Assembly: GCF_025791835.1 (NCBI RefSeq)
Contig: NZ_JAOXLP010000003.1
Coordinates: 1 to 64,000 of the forward strand
Length of the DNA: 64,000 nucleotides
From: Roseomonas xinghualingensis
GTDB lineage: Bacteria > Pseudomonadota > Alphaproteobacteria > Acetobacterales > Acetobacteraceae
Direction of reading: 5' to 3'
The notes under the pieces are model-generated. The model did no database searches and was not told where the DNA came from. It saw nothing but the letters and a program-made list of their open reading frames with translations. Of the stretch, positions 16,242 to 26,281 are shown in pieces; within the stretch, counting starts at the first letter, position 1; the number at the start of each line of letters is the position of its first letter. Both the position numbers and the translations under genes were made by a program.

Positions 16242-17444
16242 TCACGCGGCGGCGGGCACCACGGCTGGCTTGGGCTCGCGCAGCGGCAGGTGGATCAGGG
16301 CGGCGAAGATCCCGGCCGCGATGGAGATGAGCCACATCGCGTCGTAATTGCCGGTGCGGTCGAAGATCAGGCCCGGTAGCCAGGCCCCGAGGAAGCCGCC
16401 GATCTGATGGCCCAGGAAGACAAGGCCGAAGATGGTGGCCAGCCAGCGCGTGCCGAAGAGCCGGGCGCAGAGGCCGACCGTCGGGGGCACGGTGGAAAGC
16501 CAGAGGACGCCCATCAGCGCGGAGAAGACGAGGACGGAGGTGGTGGTCTTCTCGACCATGAAGAACACGGCGATCAGCAGGGCGCGCAGGCCATAGATCG
16601 CCACCAGAAGCTCCCGCCGCTTCCAGCGCTGCGATAGCTCCCCCGCGCCGATCGAGCCGACGATGTTGAACAGGCCGATCAGCGAAATGGACCAGGCGCC
16701 GACCTGGGTGGGCAGGTGGCAGAGAGCCACGAAGCCCGGCATGTGGACGGCCAGGAAGGAGACATGCAGGCCGCAGACGAAGAAGCCGAAGAAGAGGCAC
16801 CAGAACATGCGCGATCCGAGGGCGCGGGAGAGTGCCTCGCGGGCGGTCTCCTCCGGCTCCGCGACCGTCGCCTTAGGCTCGGGGCGGCCGGCAAGCGGCA
16901 GGGCGAGGGGCAGCATCAGCAGGGCGGCGGCGGCCATGGCGAACAGGGCCCATTGCCACCCGAAGCCGGTGAGGGCGAGGCCGGAGAGCGGCACCACGAG
17001 GAACTGTCCGAGGGAGGAGCCAGCCGTACCCATCGCCGCCGCGCGGCCGCGCATGGACTCCGGCAGCTGGCGAGTGAGGGAGGCGACGATCACCGGCATC
17101 CCCGCCGCCGAAACGGCGATTCCCATGACGACACCGGCGAAGAAGGTGAAGACGCCGAGATTGGGGGAAAGCGCCATGCCCGCGATGCCCAGCGCGTAAA
17201 GCAACGCGCCGCCGGTCACCACCACGCGGCCACCGAAGCGGTCAGCCAACTGCCCGACGACCGGCTGGCTGAAGCCGTTCACCAGCACCTGAATGGCGAT
17301 CGCCAGGGCGAAGCCGCTGGTGGACCAGCCGAGGGCACTGGTCATGGGGGCGAGATAGAGACCGAAGGATTGGCGCAGGCCCATGGCGATGGCGGCGCAA
17401 GCCATGGCGAGGACCAGCAGGAGTGCGAGTGGACGTCCTTGCAC
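16242..17444 (-). CDS. MFS transporter
   Basis: A 400-aa major facilitator with about 12 hydrophobic helices. The MFS loop 2-3 signature is visible as GQLADRFGGRVVV, and a central hydrophilic loop (RPEPKATVAEPEETAREAL) separates the halves. N-terminal RQSFGLYLAPM is frequent in the oxalate/formate-antiporter-like and monocarboxylate-like subgroup. The substrate is unknown. The start codon is GTG at 17444. It stands alone between two small secreted-protein genes. Confidence 0.9.
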   Translation of the reverse strand: MQGRPLALLLVLAMACAAIAMGLRQSFGLYLAPMTSALGWSTSGFALAIAIQVLVNGFSQPVVGQLADRFGGRVVVTGGALLYALGIAGMALSPNLGVFTFFAGVVMGIAVSAAGMPVIVASLTRQLPESMRGRAAAMGTAGSSLGQFLVVPLSGLALTGFGWQWALFAMAAAALLMLPLALPLAGRPEPKATVAEPEETAREALSRALGSRMFWCLFFGFFVCGLHVSFLAVHMPGFVALCHLPTQVGAWSISLIGLFNIVGSIGAGELSQRWKRRELLVAIYGLRALLIAVFFMVEKTTTSVLVFSALMGVLWLSTVPPTVGLCARLFGTRWLATIFGLVFLGHQIGGFLGAWLPGLIFDRTGNYDAMWLISIAAGIFAALIHLPLREPKPAVVPAAA

Positions 17445-17564
17445 GATGCTGCGCTCCCGGCAGGTTTATCCCTGGTCTAGCTTGCTGTGGGCGCAGGGGT
17501 CCAATGCGCTTGGCGCGGGGCTGGGGCGCGCGGCAGGTTGCCGCGCGCCTGCCTGACTGTCGGA

Positions 17565-17894
17565 TCAGCGGGTGAAATTGAAGTCGGTGATGCCGCAGGT
17601 GTTGACGTTGCGCTTTTCCTGCGACGCGCCGCTCTCAAAGACGACGCGGATATCATTGGTGCACTGTCCGGCGGGCAGGACGATGTTCAGGCTCTGGCCC
17701 GAGGGGAGGACATGGTCGCCCAGGCGGTCCCGGCCCCAGTTCTCGTTCCTGGAGGAGGAGACATAGACCTCCTGGATCGTGATCCCGGTCCGGTTGTTCA
17801 GGCGGAAATCAGGGTTGTTGCTTTGGGCGAAGGCGGTGCTCCCGACGAACAGGGAAGCGGCAAGCATCACCAGGGGAGTACGGTAGCGGAGCAT
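17565..17894 (-). CDS. small secreted protein, 109 aa
   Basis: A Sec signal peptide (MLRYRTPLVMLAASLFVGST, cut after AFA near residue 23) precedes an approximately 86-residue beta-rich mature domain. This carries NNRTGITIQEVYVSSSRNENWG, written here only in part as RTGITIQEVYVS, plus two Cys (AGQC, NTCG) that could pair. Proteins of this kind recur in Acetobacteraceae, but I know of no assigned function. The upstream region (17895-17993) is AT-richer than its surroundings and holds a plausible promoter around GTTAACAACTC on the minus strand. Confidence 0.8.
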   Translation of the reverse strand: MLRYRTPLVMLAASLFVGSTAFAQSNNPDFRLNNRTGITIQEVYVSSSRNENWGRDRLGDHVLPSGQSLNIVLPAGQCTNDIRVVFESGASQEKRNVNTCGITDFNFTR

Positions 17895-17993
17895 AGGATG
17901 TTCCAGAGGACGGACGTCCCAGAACGAGTCGTCCTCAGAGCACCTCTCGTATTCGTGATTGAGTTGTTAACAGCCCGGCCTGTCTTCGTTCTG

Positions 17994-18446
17994 TCAGGCA
18001 GATTTCAGCAACAGACCCACATGCTCCGCAGGCTTCACCTTGCGCCAGATCGCCTCGACGGTGCCATCGGCGCCGATGAGGAAGGTGCTGCGCTCCATGC
18101 CCATGTATTTGCGGCCATACATGGATTTCTCGACCCAGGCGTCATAGGCGCGGGCGAGGGATTGGTCGGCGTCTGACGCGAGGGTGAAGGTGAGGCCGAA
18201 CTTCGCGGCGAAGGCATCCAGTTTCTTCACCGGATCGGGGGAGACCCCGATCACGGTGATGCCGGCCTTGTTCAGCGCGGCGAGGTTCTCCTGCACGCCC
18301 TGGGCCTGCACGGTGCAGCCCGAGGTATCGGCCTTGGGGTAGAAATACAGGGCATAGCGCCTGCCGCGCAGCAGGGCCGCGCTGACGCGCTTGCCGCCCG
18401 CCGCCGGCAGGTCGAATTCCGGCGCCTTGTCCCCGACAGCGATCAT
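17994..18446 (-). CDS. bcp: thioredoxin-dependent peroxiredoxin (Bcp/PrxQ type)
   Basis: A 150-aa cytoplasmic peroxiredoxin that reduces H2O2 and organic hydroperoxides. The fold marks are GDKAPEFDLPA, YFYPKADTSGCTVQAQGV with the peroxidatic Cys in the TSGCT motif at about residue 46, and STFLIGADGTV. The usual resolving Cys five residues further on (TPGCTxEAC) is replaced, so this is a one-Cys variant. Its ATG overlaps the glnE TGA (ATGA, 18446-18443), so the two are translationally coupled. Confidence 0.93.
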   Translation of the reverse strand: MIAVGDKAPEFDLPAAGGKRVSAALLRGRRYALYFYPKADTSGCTVQAQGVQENLAALNKAGITVIGVSPDPVKKLDAFAAKFGLTFTLASDADQSLARAYDAWVEKSMYGRKYMGMERSTFLIGADGTVEAIWRKVKPAEHVGLLLKSA

Positions 18447-21424
18447 GTGGCCCCCTTTATCGGCAGTGGCCCGAGGTGGCGCTCGAAGGATTCGCGCACC
18501 CCGGCCGCGATGAGGCGCATCTGACCGCGCAGGCCGGGCAGGTCAACGGGCGGATCGGCGCAGATCGGGGCGAGGCCGCGCAGCACGGCATGGGCGGCGG
18601 CGGAGGGCAGGTCCTCGCTCTTCACGCGGCCAACGGTGAGGCGCAGCAGGGATTGCAGAGTGCGCCAGAAGCGCTCCGCCCGGATCAGGGATTCCGCCTC
18701 CTCCTTCTCCAGCAGCCCGGCGCGGGCGAGGTTCGCCAGGGCGTCGCGGGTGGTGGGCGCGATGATGCGGGGATGCTCGGCGGCATAGGCGCATTGCAGC
18801 GCCTGGGCGATGAACTCCACCTCCACGAGGCCGCCCGGAATGGCCTTCACGTCCCAGGGACCGTCCGGGGGAAGGTCCCGCAGCATGCGGACGCGCATGG
18901 CAAGGGCATCGGCGATGGCCTGAGGGCCGGCATGAAGGGCCAGGGCTTCGCGGCAGCATTCGGTGATGCGCTTCCGCAGCGGCGCCGGGCCTGCCACCGG
19001 GCGGGCGCGGGTGAGGGCCATACGCTCCCAGGTCCAGGCCTGGCCGCCCTCGCCTGTGGCGGGGCCGTGATAGCGCTCGAAGGCGGTGATGCTGGCCGCC
19101 ACCGGGCCTTTGTTGCCCGAAGGGCGGAGCCGCATGTCCACTTCATAAGGCTTGCCCCCGGCGCCCGGGGTGGTGAGGGCCGACACGAATTGCTGGGCCA
19201 TGCGGGCGAAATAGGTGGGCACGGGAAGTGGCTTCGGGCCGTCGCTCTCGGTCGCGTCCGGGGCATGGTCGTAGATGAGGACGAGGTCGAGATCGGAGCC
19301 GGACAGCATCTCCCGCCCGCCGAGCTTGCCCATGGCCACCACCGCCATGGCGCCGCCGGGCACCTTGCCGTGGCGGGAGGCGAAGTCCTTCGCGACCTGG
19401 GGGAGGAGGGAGGTGATGGCGGCATCGGCCAACTCGCTGCGGGCGATCCCCGCCGCGTCCACGTCCAGCGTGCCTTCCAGGGCCGCGACATCCACCTCGA
19501 ACTTGCCCTCGGTGACGAGGCGGCGGACGGCTTCCAGCGCCTCCTCGTAATGGCGAGCGGCGCCGACCAGCGCGGGAATCGTCGCGGCGGCCTGGCCGCT
19601 GCCGCCAGCCAGAAGCCCCTCCAGCGCCGCCGGGTCGCGGGCGAGGTGATCGGCCAGGGCAGGGGCTGCCCCAAGCACCCCGGCAACCCGCTCCAGCAGG
19701 GCCGGGTTGCGGTGGAACAGGCTGAGCACCTGCACGCCGGCCTGCATGCGGTCCAGCAGGCGGTCGAAACGGGCCAGGGCGGCGTCGGGCTCGCGCTGCC
19801 GGGCGAAGGCGGTGAGCAAGGTGGGCATGAGCGCGGTCAGCAGCTCACGCGCCCGCTCGCTGCGCGTGGCGCGGCGATGGCCGTGATGCCAGGCGCGCAC
19901 CATGGCCGCCACGCCGGCCGCGTTGGTATAGCCCATGCCCTTGAGTGTCTGCAGCGTGCCCGGGTCGGTTTCCGTGCCGGTGAAGACGAGGTCGCCGCCC
20001 TCGAAGCCCTCGCCCGGCTGGAGGGAAAGGGAAGGGGCCGCCTCGAACTGGCGGGAATACTGGCTGGCGACACGGCGGAGATGGCCGGTCAGCGCGGCCG
20101 AGAAGGCTTCCGTATCGGCGAAACCCATGAAGGAGGCGATGCGGGCCAACCCGTCCGGATCCTCCGGCAGGCGGTGGGTCTGGCGGTCCGCGACCATCTG
20201 GATGCGGTGCTCGACATCCCGCAGGAAGACATAGGCATCGGCCAGTTCGGCGGCCGCCCGCCGGTCCATGCGGCCGGCGGAGGCGAGGGCGGCAAGAGCG
20301 CCGAGGGTCGTGGGATCGCGCAGGGAAGGGTCGCGCCCACCCCAGATGAGTTGGGCGACCTGGGCGGTGAACTCGATCTCGCGTATGCCGCCCCGGCCGA
20401 GCTTCACATCGTGGCCGGCCACCGCGATCTCGGCGCCGGCCCCGCGCCTGATGCCGTGTACCGCGTGAATCTGGCGTTTGATGGAGTGAATGTCGGCAAT
20501 CATTGCGAAATCGAGGTGCCGCCGCCAGACAAAGGGGCGTATCTCGGTCAGGAAATGCTCGCCCAACCCCCGGTCGCCAGCGACGGGGCGCGCCTTCAGC
20601 ATGGCCGCGCGCTCCCAGTTCTGGCCGAAGCCTTCATAATAGGAGATCGCGCCCTGGATCGAGACGGCGAGGGGCGTGGCGGCCGGATCCGGGCGCAGGC
20701 GGAGGTCGGTGCGGAAGACGTAACCTTCCGCCGTGCGTTCCTCCAGGAGCCGGACAAGATCGCGTGCGAGGCGCACGAAGGTCGATTGCGCGCGGTCGGG
20801 ATGGGTTGCGGCGGCAGGATCGAAGAGGACCATCAGATCCACATCCGAGGAATAGTTCAGCTCGCGCCCGCCGAGCTTGCCCATGCCGAGCACGACCAGA
20901 CCGGAGCCCTTGCTTGCGGCCTTGGGATCACGTTTGGCCCCATTGGGCAGGTGGATCTCGCCGCGCGCCGCGGCCTCTCGCAACAGATGGGCGCAGGCGA
21001 GGTCGATCGCGGTCTCGGCCAGGGTGGAGAGGGCGCCGGTCACCTGGTCCAGCGCCCATTCGCCGGAGAGATCGGCGGCGGCCACGATCAGGGCCGCCTG
21101 GCGCTTGGCCTGGCGCAGGGCGGCGCCGAGCTGGGCGAAGCTGGCCCCGGGATCGGCGCGGCCGAGCGGGTCCAGCGCCTGGGCGAAGGCGGCATCCGCC
21201 CCGCGTTCCGCGAGGCGCAGCAGGGTGGTGGCCTCGCGAAGCGCCAGATCGGCCAGGAAGGGCGAATGGCCGCCCAGCGCGGCCAGCAGCTCGGCACCGG
21301 CAGGCGAGGAGGCATAGGCGGCCTCAGCCGCGCCGCGCGCGGCGAAGTCCTCGGTCAGGCTGCGGGCCGTCCTCGTGTCGAAGGGCGCGGGCGGGCTGCG
21401 GCGAGCGGGGTCGGGGGCGGACAT
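18443..21424 (-). CDS. glnE: glutamine synthetase adenylyltransferase/deadenylase
   Basis: A 993-aa bifunctional enzyme that adenylylates and deadenylylates glutamine synthetase in response to PII. Two nucleotidyltransferase halves are visible: an N-terminal half with GMGKLGGRELNYSSDVDL (deadenylase) and a C-terminal half with AMGKLGGREMLSGSDLDL (adenylylase). Each is followed by helical GlnD-PII-like domains. The length fits the family. The ATG at 21424 gives MSAPDPARRS. A longer start at 21493 has AGGAGG immediately adjacent but overlaps the divergent AsmA-like gene; the shorter one is preferred but not certain. The bcp gene follows with a 4-base overlap. Confidence 0.95.
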   Translation of the reverse strand: MSAPDPARRSPPAPFDTRTARSLTEDFAARGAAEAAYASSPAGAELLAALGGHSPFLADLALREATTLLRLAERGADAAFAQALDPLGRADPGASFAQLGAALRQAKRQAALIVAAADLSGEWALDQVTGALSTLAETAIDLACAHLLREAAARGEIHLPNGAKRDPKAASKGSGLVVLGMGKLGGRELNYSSDVDLMVLFDPAAATHPDRAQSTFVRLARDLVRLLEERTAEGYVFRTDLRLRPDPAATPLAVSIQGAISYYEGFGQNWERAAMLKARPVAGDRGLGEHFLTEIRPFVWRRHLDFAMIADIHSIKRQIHAVHGIRRGAGAEIAVAGHDVKLGRGGIREIEFTAQVAQLIWGGRDPSLRDPTTLGALAALASAGRMDRRAAAELADAYVFLRDVEHRIQMVADRQTHRLPEDPDGLARIASFMGFADTEAFSAALTGHLRRVASQYSRQFEAAPSLSLQPGEGFEGGDLVFTGTETDPGTLQTLKGMGYTNAAGVAAMVRAWHHGHRRATRSERARELLTALMPTLLTAFARQREPDAALARFDRLLDRMQAGVQVLSLFHRNPALLERVAGVLGAAPALADHLARDPAALEGLLAGGSGQAAATIPALVGAARHYEEALEAVRRLVTEGKFEVDVAALEGTLDVDAAGIARSELADAAITSLLPQVAKDFASRHGKVPGGAMAVVAMGKLGGREMLSGSDLDLVLIYDHAPDATESDGPKPLPVPTYFARMAQQFVSALTTPGAGGKPYEVDMRLRPSGNKGPVAASITAFERYHGPATGEGGQAWTWERMALTRARPVAGPAPLRKRITECCREALALHAGPQAIADALAMRVRMLRDLPPDGPWDVKAIPGGLVEVEFIAQALQCAYAAEHPRIIAPTTRDALANLARAGLLEKEEAESLIRAERFWRTLQSLLRLTVGRVKSEDLPSAAAHAVLRGLAPICADPPVDLPGLRGQMRLIAAGVRESFERHLGPLPIKGAT

Positions 21425-21444
21425 GCGCAGGAAGGCAAGGCGTG

Positions 21445-24400
21445 ATGCGGCTCCCGGGTCAAGTGGGACGTGTCCTGCTGCAAGGGATTTCATTCCTCCT
21501 ACGCCTTGCGATGTTGTTGTTGATCACGGCGGGGGTGGGGCTGGCGGCACTGGGCTGGCGGTTGGCGCAGGGGCCCATGGCGATCCCTTCCATTCCTCCG
21601 CTGAACGAGGAGCTGGCGCGGCGGCTGGCCGGTATGGCCCCTGGGCTGAAAATCAGCTTCGGCCAGGCCTATGTCGCCTGGGAAGGCTGGAAGGATGGCG
21701 CGCCCCAGCCGCTTTTCCTGCGGATGGACGGGTTGCGCGCGGTGGACGGGGCCGGGGCGGTACGCGCCTCGCTGACTTCGACGGAAGTGTCCGTGGCAGT
21801 GCCGCCGCTGCTGCGTGGCGTGGTGGCGCCGGTGCGGGTGCTGCTGCGGGAGCCCGTGGTCCTGCTGCGGCGGGACATGGAGGGGGAGCTTTCCCTCGAT
21901 CTTGGCTTCTCGCCTGGTCCTGGAGCGCCGCCTGAGGGAAGCGAGACGGCCGAGCCTTCCCTTGGCGACGCCGGACCGGAGGCACAGACGGAGACGCTGG
22001 CGCGGCTGCTGGGGCCACCCCATCCCGATTCGCCCTTTGCGGCGCTGCGCGAGGCGCGGCTCGAAGGGGGGATGATTCAGGTGCGGGATGAGCCCCTGCA
22101 GCTGGCCTGGGCGATGCACCACGTGGCTCTTTCCGTGACGCGCGCGGAGGATGGCGCGATCACGCTGGCCGGGTCGGCCGACTTGCGGCTGTCGGGGCAG
22201 GAGATCCCGGTGCGGATTTCCGGCCGTTCCGCCGGGCAGCCGCCTGTGGCGGAGATGGTGCTCGAAATCGACGACATCAGCCCGCCGGCGCTTGCCACGG
22301 CTCTGCCTTCGCTGCGTCCCCTGGAAATGCTGGATTCCCGGCTCAGTGCGCGTTTCAGCGGGCGGTACGACTTCGGTGACGGCCAGTTCGCTGGGCGGGC
22401 GGAGGTGCGCTCCTCCCCCGGGCGGATCGCGCGTGCGGAGGGGCGCACGCCCTTCGATGAGATGACCATCGTGCTCACCGGCGACGGGCGGCGGATCGAG
22501 CTGGAGCGCCTCGCATTGAGACTGCCGGCGGGCAGCCCGGATGCGCCGGCATCCCGCCTCACCGCAACAGGCCGCGCCGACCGGCACGATGGCATGTGGC
22601 GCGGGCGGCTCGAGATCGGTCTCGATGCGATGGCGGTTCCGGATATCGGGCGCTACTGGCCGCCGGACGTCGCGAAAGGCGGGCGGGAGTGGGTGACGAA
22701 TAACCTCACCGCGGGGATGGCGCGCGACGGGCACTGGTTCCTGGAGGGGGAGGCGCCGGCCGACTTCTCCACCGGGCGCGTGACGGATGCGGGCGGTAGC
22801 GTTCGCGCCGAGGGGGTGACGGTGCATTGGCTGCGCCCCATCCCGCCGCTGGAGGGGGCGAACGGGCTCGTCACCTTTTCCATGAAGGACATCGTGATCC
22901 AGGCCAGCGCCGAGCGGCAGGCGGGCACGGCGCTGACGGTGCCGGAGGCGCGGGTGCGGCTCTACGACCTCTCCGGCGCGGATGTGGAGAAGGCAGAGAT
23001 CGACGGGCGGGTCACCGGTCCGCTGAACGACGTGCTGAACCTCGTGCGCCATCCCCGGCTGCATCTGTTCAAGAATCGGCCGCTGGAGCTGGGCCAGGTG
23101 TCTGGCAGCGTGGATGCACGTCTTTCCATCGGCCTGCCTCTGCTGAATGACCTGCCGATGGAAGACCTGCGGATCAGCGTGCAGGGAAAGGTGGTGAACG
23201 GCCGGATCGCCAATGTGGTGGCTGGGCAGCCGGTGCAGCGGGCGCAGCTCGATGTCTCTGTCGACACGGCGGGAATGCGGGTGGCCGGCACGGCGCAGCT
23301 CGGCCCGATCCCGGGGCGGGTGCAGGCGGAACTGGACTTCCAGAGCGGCCCGCCGAGCCAGGTGCTGGAGCGGATACAGCTGGAGGGGCGCGCCCGGGTG
23401 CAGGATTTCCGGCGCCTCGGGGTGGATCTGGCGCCATTTGTCACCGGTGCGATGGGCTATTCGGTGCAGGCGGAACGGCGGCGTTCACGCGATACACGGG
23501 TGGCGGTACGGACCGATCTGCGGGCGGCACGGCTTGCCCTGGAGCCCCTGAACTACACCAAGGCTTCCGGTGCACCGGCCTCGGCGCAGGCGGTGGTGCG
23601 GCTGCGCGGAGAAAACCTGACGGCGGTGGAGGATATCCGGGTCGAGGGGCCGGACCTCATGGTACGGGGCGGGGTGGCCTTCAGGAGCGCCAGCAACCTG
23701 GACAAGGCGGAACTGCTGGAGGTGCGGATCGGTCCCAGCCGCTTTACCGGCACCGTGAACTCCCCGGCGCGCCCGGGGGAGCCGTGGGAGGTGCGGGCGC
23801 GGGGCGCGATGCTGGATGCGCGTGGGCTGCTGCGGGATTTCGGCCAGTCCGGAAATGATGGCCGTGCGGGAGAGCGCTCGGGCGACTCCATGCCCCTGCG
23901 CGCCGATGTGGCCTTCGGCCGGGTGCAGCTGGCTGAGAACCGCGTCCTCGCGCCGGTGCAGGCCAGTCTGTTCATCGACGCGGCCGGGGTTCTGCGGGAG
24001 CTGCGTGCCTCGGGGCGGGGCGTGAGCGGCGGTGGTTTCGAGGCGGTGGTGGTGCCGCGCGGCGCCGGGCGGGCCATGGAGGCGAGGGCTGACGGCTTCG
24101 GCACGATGCTGCGCGACCTGGGAATTTTCGATGGGCTGAGTGGCGGCGCGCTGCATATGTCCGGAACCTGGCCGGGCAATGCTCCGAACTCACCACTGAG
24201 CGGTGTTGTGGAGTTGCGGGACTTCGGTGTGATGGAAGCCGCCGGGATCGGGAAGTTTCTGCAGGCGCTTTCCATCTACGGAATTCCCGAGGCGATACAG
24301 GGGCCGGGCTTGCGCTTCACCTTGCTGAACGCGCCCTTCACCCTGACGCCCCAGGCGCTGACGCTGACCGAGGCACGCGCGGTCTCGGCCTCGCTGGGTA

Positions 24401-24660
24401 TCACGGCGGAAGGCAGGATCCTGCTGCAGCAGGAGCGGATCAACATGCGGGGGACAGTGGTGCCCTCCTATGCCCTGAACAGCGCCCTGGGCCGAATTCC
24501 GGGGATCGGCCGGCTCTTCACCGCCGAGCGGGGCGGCGGCCTCTTCGCCGCGAATTTCCGGGTGACCGGCAAGCTGGACGATCCGGACGTTCAGCTGGAT
24601 CCGCTCTCGCTCCTCGCGCCAGGGGCCTTGCGGGGATTACTGACGAGACCTGGAGGCTGA
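21445..24660 (+). CDS. AsmA-like/DUF3971 (YhdP-type) envelope protein
   Basis: A 1071-aa protein with one N-terminal membrane helix (about 12-38, LLRLAMLLLITAGVGLAALG). A very long beta-rich periplasmic part carries the DUF3971 region and a C-terminal AsmA-like domain (FGTMLRDLGIFDGLSGG, then FTLLNAPFTLTPQALTL and VPSYALNSALGRIPGIG). The AsmA/YhdP/TamB group forms hydrophobic grooves that carry phospholipids to the outer membrane. The ATG at 21445 has AGGAAGGCAAGG upstream; the frame runs further back through glnE and is not real there. It is divergent from glnE with 20 bases between the starts. Confidence 0.9.
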   Translation: MRLPGQVGRVLLQGISFLLRLAMLLLITAGVGLAALGWRLAQGPMAIPSIPPLNEELARRLAGMAPGLKISFGQAYVAWEGWKDGAPQPLFLRMDGLRAVDGAGAVRASLTSTEVSVAVPPLLRGVVAPVRVLLREPVVLLRRDMEGELSLDLGFSPGPGAPPEGSETAEPSLGDAGPEAQTETLARLLGPPHPDSPFAALREARLEGGMIQVRDEPLQLAWAMHHVALSVTRAEDGAITLAGSADLRLSGQEIPVRISGRSAGQPPVAEMVLEIDDISPPALATALPSLRPLEMLDSRLSARFSGRYDFGDGQFAGRAEVRSSPGRIARAEGRTPFDEMTIVLTGDGRRIELERLALRLPAGSPDAPASRLTATGRADRHDGMWRGRLEIGLDAMAVPDIGRYWPPDVAKGGREWVTNNLTAGMARDGHWFLEGEAPADFSTGRVTDAGGSVRAEGVTVHWLRPIPPLEGANGLVTFSMKDIVIQASAERQAGTALTVPEARVRLYDLSGADVEKAEIDGRVTGPLNDVLNLVRHPRLHLFKNRPLELGQVSGSVDARLSIGLPLLNDLPMEDLRISVQGKVVNGRIANVVAGQPVQRAQLDVSVDTAGMRVAGTAQLGPIPGRVQAELDFQSGPPSQVLERIQLEGRARVQDFRRLGVDLAPFVTGAMGYSVQAERRRSRDTRVAVRTDLRAARLALEPLNYTKASGAPASAQAVVRLRGENLTAVEDIRVEGPDLMVRGGVAFRSASNLDKAELLEVRIGPSRFTGTVNSPARPGEPWEVRARGAMLDARGLLRDFGQSGNDGRAGERSGDSMPLRADVAFGRVQLAENRVLAPVQASLFIDAAGVLRELRASGRGVSGGGFEAVVVPRGAGRAMEARADGFGTMLRDLGIFDGLSGGALHMSGTWPGNAPNSPLSGVVELRDFGVMEAAGIGKFLQALSIYGIPEAIQGPGLRFTLLNAPFTLTPQALTLTEARAVSASLGITAEGRILLQQERINMRGTVVPSYALNSALGRIPGIGRLFTAERGGGLFAANFRVTGKLDDPDVQLDPLSLLAPGALRGLLTRPGG

Positions 24661-24734
24661 ACTGCATCCTGCCCGCTTGACCTGAAGAAGAACGCGTCCC
24701 AAACCGCGAAGTAACGAAATCAGGAGGGCGTGGA

Positions 24735-25739
24735 ATGGCCTCGCGACGACATATTCTTGCTCTGCCGCTGGCTGCGGTGCTGCCGCTGCCCGCGATCCGG
24801 ACGGCGGGGGCTCAGGCCGCGACGGTAATGCGGCTGTCCCACCAGTATCCGCCCTCACATCACATTGCGCAGGTACTGGCCGCTTTCGCGCAGGACGTGA
24901 AGGCGCGCAGCAACGGTGCCGTGGACGTCCAGGTCTTCCCGGCGGAGCAGCTGGCGAAAGTGGCGGAGAACTTCCCGGGTGTGGCGCGTGGCGCCTTCGA
25001 GGCGGCGGTGGCCACCAACTTCACCTGGGGCAACACCATCCCCGAGATGTCGGCCCAGACCATTCCCTACTTCTTCGGCGATCTGGAGAAGAACCGGCGC
25101 TTCCCGGCCTCAGAGGCGCGGAAGTTCCTGGACCAGCTCACCTCCCGCCGCGCGGTGCGTTCCGTCGCCTGGCTGTTCACGACCAACCGGGCGATCTTCA
25201 CCTCCTCGCGCAAGCCGTTGATCACGCCCGAGGATTTCCGCGGCGTGAAGATTCGTGGCATCAACAGCCTGATCGACAACGCGCTGACGGCCGTGGGGGC
25301 CGCACCGGCCGCGACGCCCGCGCCGGAAGTGGTGGGCGCGCTGCAATCCGGCGTGCTGGATGCGGGGCTGACCGATGTGTCCGCCGCCGTGTCGCGCCGC
25401 TTCTACGAGGTGCAGAAGTTCGGCACCGTCTCTCCTTTCTTCAGCGTCTCCACCCAGGTCTATGTGAACCCGCGCTGGTGGGATGGACTGCGGCCCGAGG
25501 CGCGCCAGGTGATCGAGACGGCGCTGGCCAAGGCCGAGACGGATGCGGTGGAGGTCACGGTCCGCACCGCTGACGCCGCGGTGACCGAGCTTCGTGCCAA
25601 GGGCATGACCGTGCATGAGCAGTCCCCCGCCGAGATCGCGCAGTGGCAGGCCGCCATGCAGAAGCCGGTGATGGATGCTTTCCTCAAGCTGACGCCCGAG
25701 AACGGGCCGCGCCTGCTCGAACTGCTGCGGGCGGTCTGA
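24735..25739 (+). CDS. TRAP transporter solute-binding protein (DctP family)
   Basis: A 334-aa periplasmic binding protein. The N-terminal export signal has a paired Arg (MASRRHILALPLAAVLPLPA) and a cut near AQA at residue 28. The mature part begins MRLSHQYPPSHHIAQVL, a DctP-type opening, and contains the conserved Arg region VKIRGINSLIDNAL that usually clamps a carboxylate. The ligand is therefore probably an organic acid. CAGGAGGGCGTGG supports the start. It is first of the three-gene TRAP operon, with the small permease beginning 2 bases after its stop. Confidence 0.93.
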   Translation: MASRRHILALPLAAVLPLPAIRTAGAQAATVMRLSHQYPPSHHIAQVLAAFAQDVKARSNGAVDVQVFPAEQLAKVAENFPGVARGAFEAAVATNFTWGNTIPEMSAQTIPYFFGDLEKNRRFPASEARKFLDQLTSRRAVRSVAWLFTTNRAIFTSSRKPLITPEDFRGVKIRGINSLIDNALTAVGAAPAATPAPEVVGALQSGVLDAGLTDVSAAVSRRFYEVQKFGTVSPFFSVSTQVYVNPRWWDGLRPEARQVIETALAKAETDAVEVTVRTADAAVTELRAKGMTVHEQSPAEIAQWQAAMQKPVMDAFLKLTPENGPRLLELLRAV

Positions 25740-25741
25740 CG

Positions 25742-26275
25742 ATGCAGCGCGCCGTTGCCTTCCTCTCACGGATCGCCTGTGGGCTGGCCTCCCTTTCCAC
25801 GGTGGTCTGCCTTGTGCTGATCGGTGCGTCGGTGGTGGCGCGCTACATGTTCCACACGCCGCAGCCCTGGATCGACAAGGTGGCGGGCTGGCTTGTCGTG
25901 GCGCTGGTGCTGCTGGGTGCGCCTGAGGCGCAGCGGCGCTTCGAGCATATCGGCGTGGACATCGCCGTTTCCCGCCTCGGGCCGAGGCTGACGCGGGTGG
26001 CGCATTTCATCGGCGCCGCCTCCGTCGCGCTGGTGGCGGCGATCCTGCTCTGGGCCGGATGGGAGATGGTGGAGTTCTCCCGCATGGTCGGGCTGATGAC
26101 GGATATCGAAGGCGTGCCCGAGTGGTGGGTCCAGACGCTACTGCCGATCGGGTCCGCCGTGCTGCTGGTGGTCTCGCTCTCGCAGTGCCTCGTGCTGCTG
26201 ACGGGCGGCACGCCGGAATACCTGCCCACGGGCGATGAGGAGTTGCCGCGCGACACGCTGGCGCGCGGCGAGTAG
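25742..26275 (+). CDS. TRAP transporter small permease (DctQ family)
   Basis: A 177-aa inner-membrane protein with four helices and the DctQ-type motif RYMFHTPQPWIDKVAGWLVV between helices 1 and 2. The ATG is 2 bases after the binding-protein stop; an earlier in-frame ATG lies inside that gene. It partners the large permease 6 bases downstream. Confidence 0.93.
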   Translation: MQRAVAFLSRIACGLASLSTVVCLVLIGASVVARYMFHTPQPWIDKVAGWLVVALVLLGAPEAQRRFEHIGVDIAVSRLGPRLTRVAHFIGAASVALVAAILLWAGWEMVEFSRMVGLMTDIEGVPEWWVQTLLPIGSAVLLVVSLSQCLVLLTGGTPEYLPTGDEELPRDTLARGE

Positions 26276-26281
26276 GAACCC

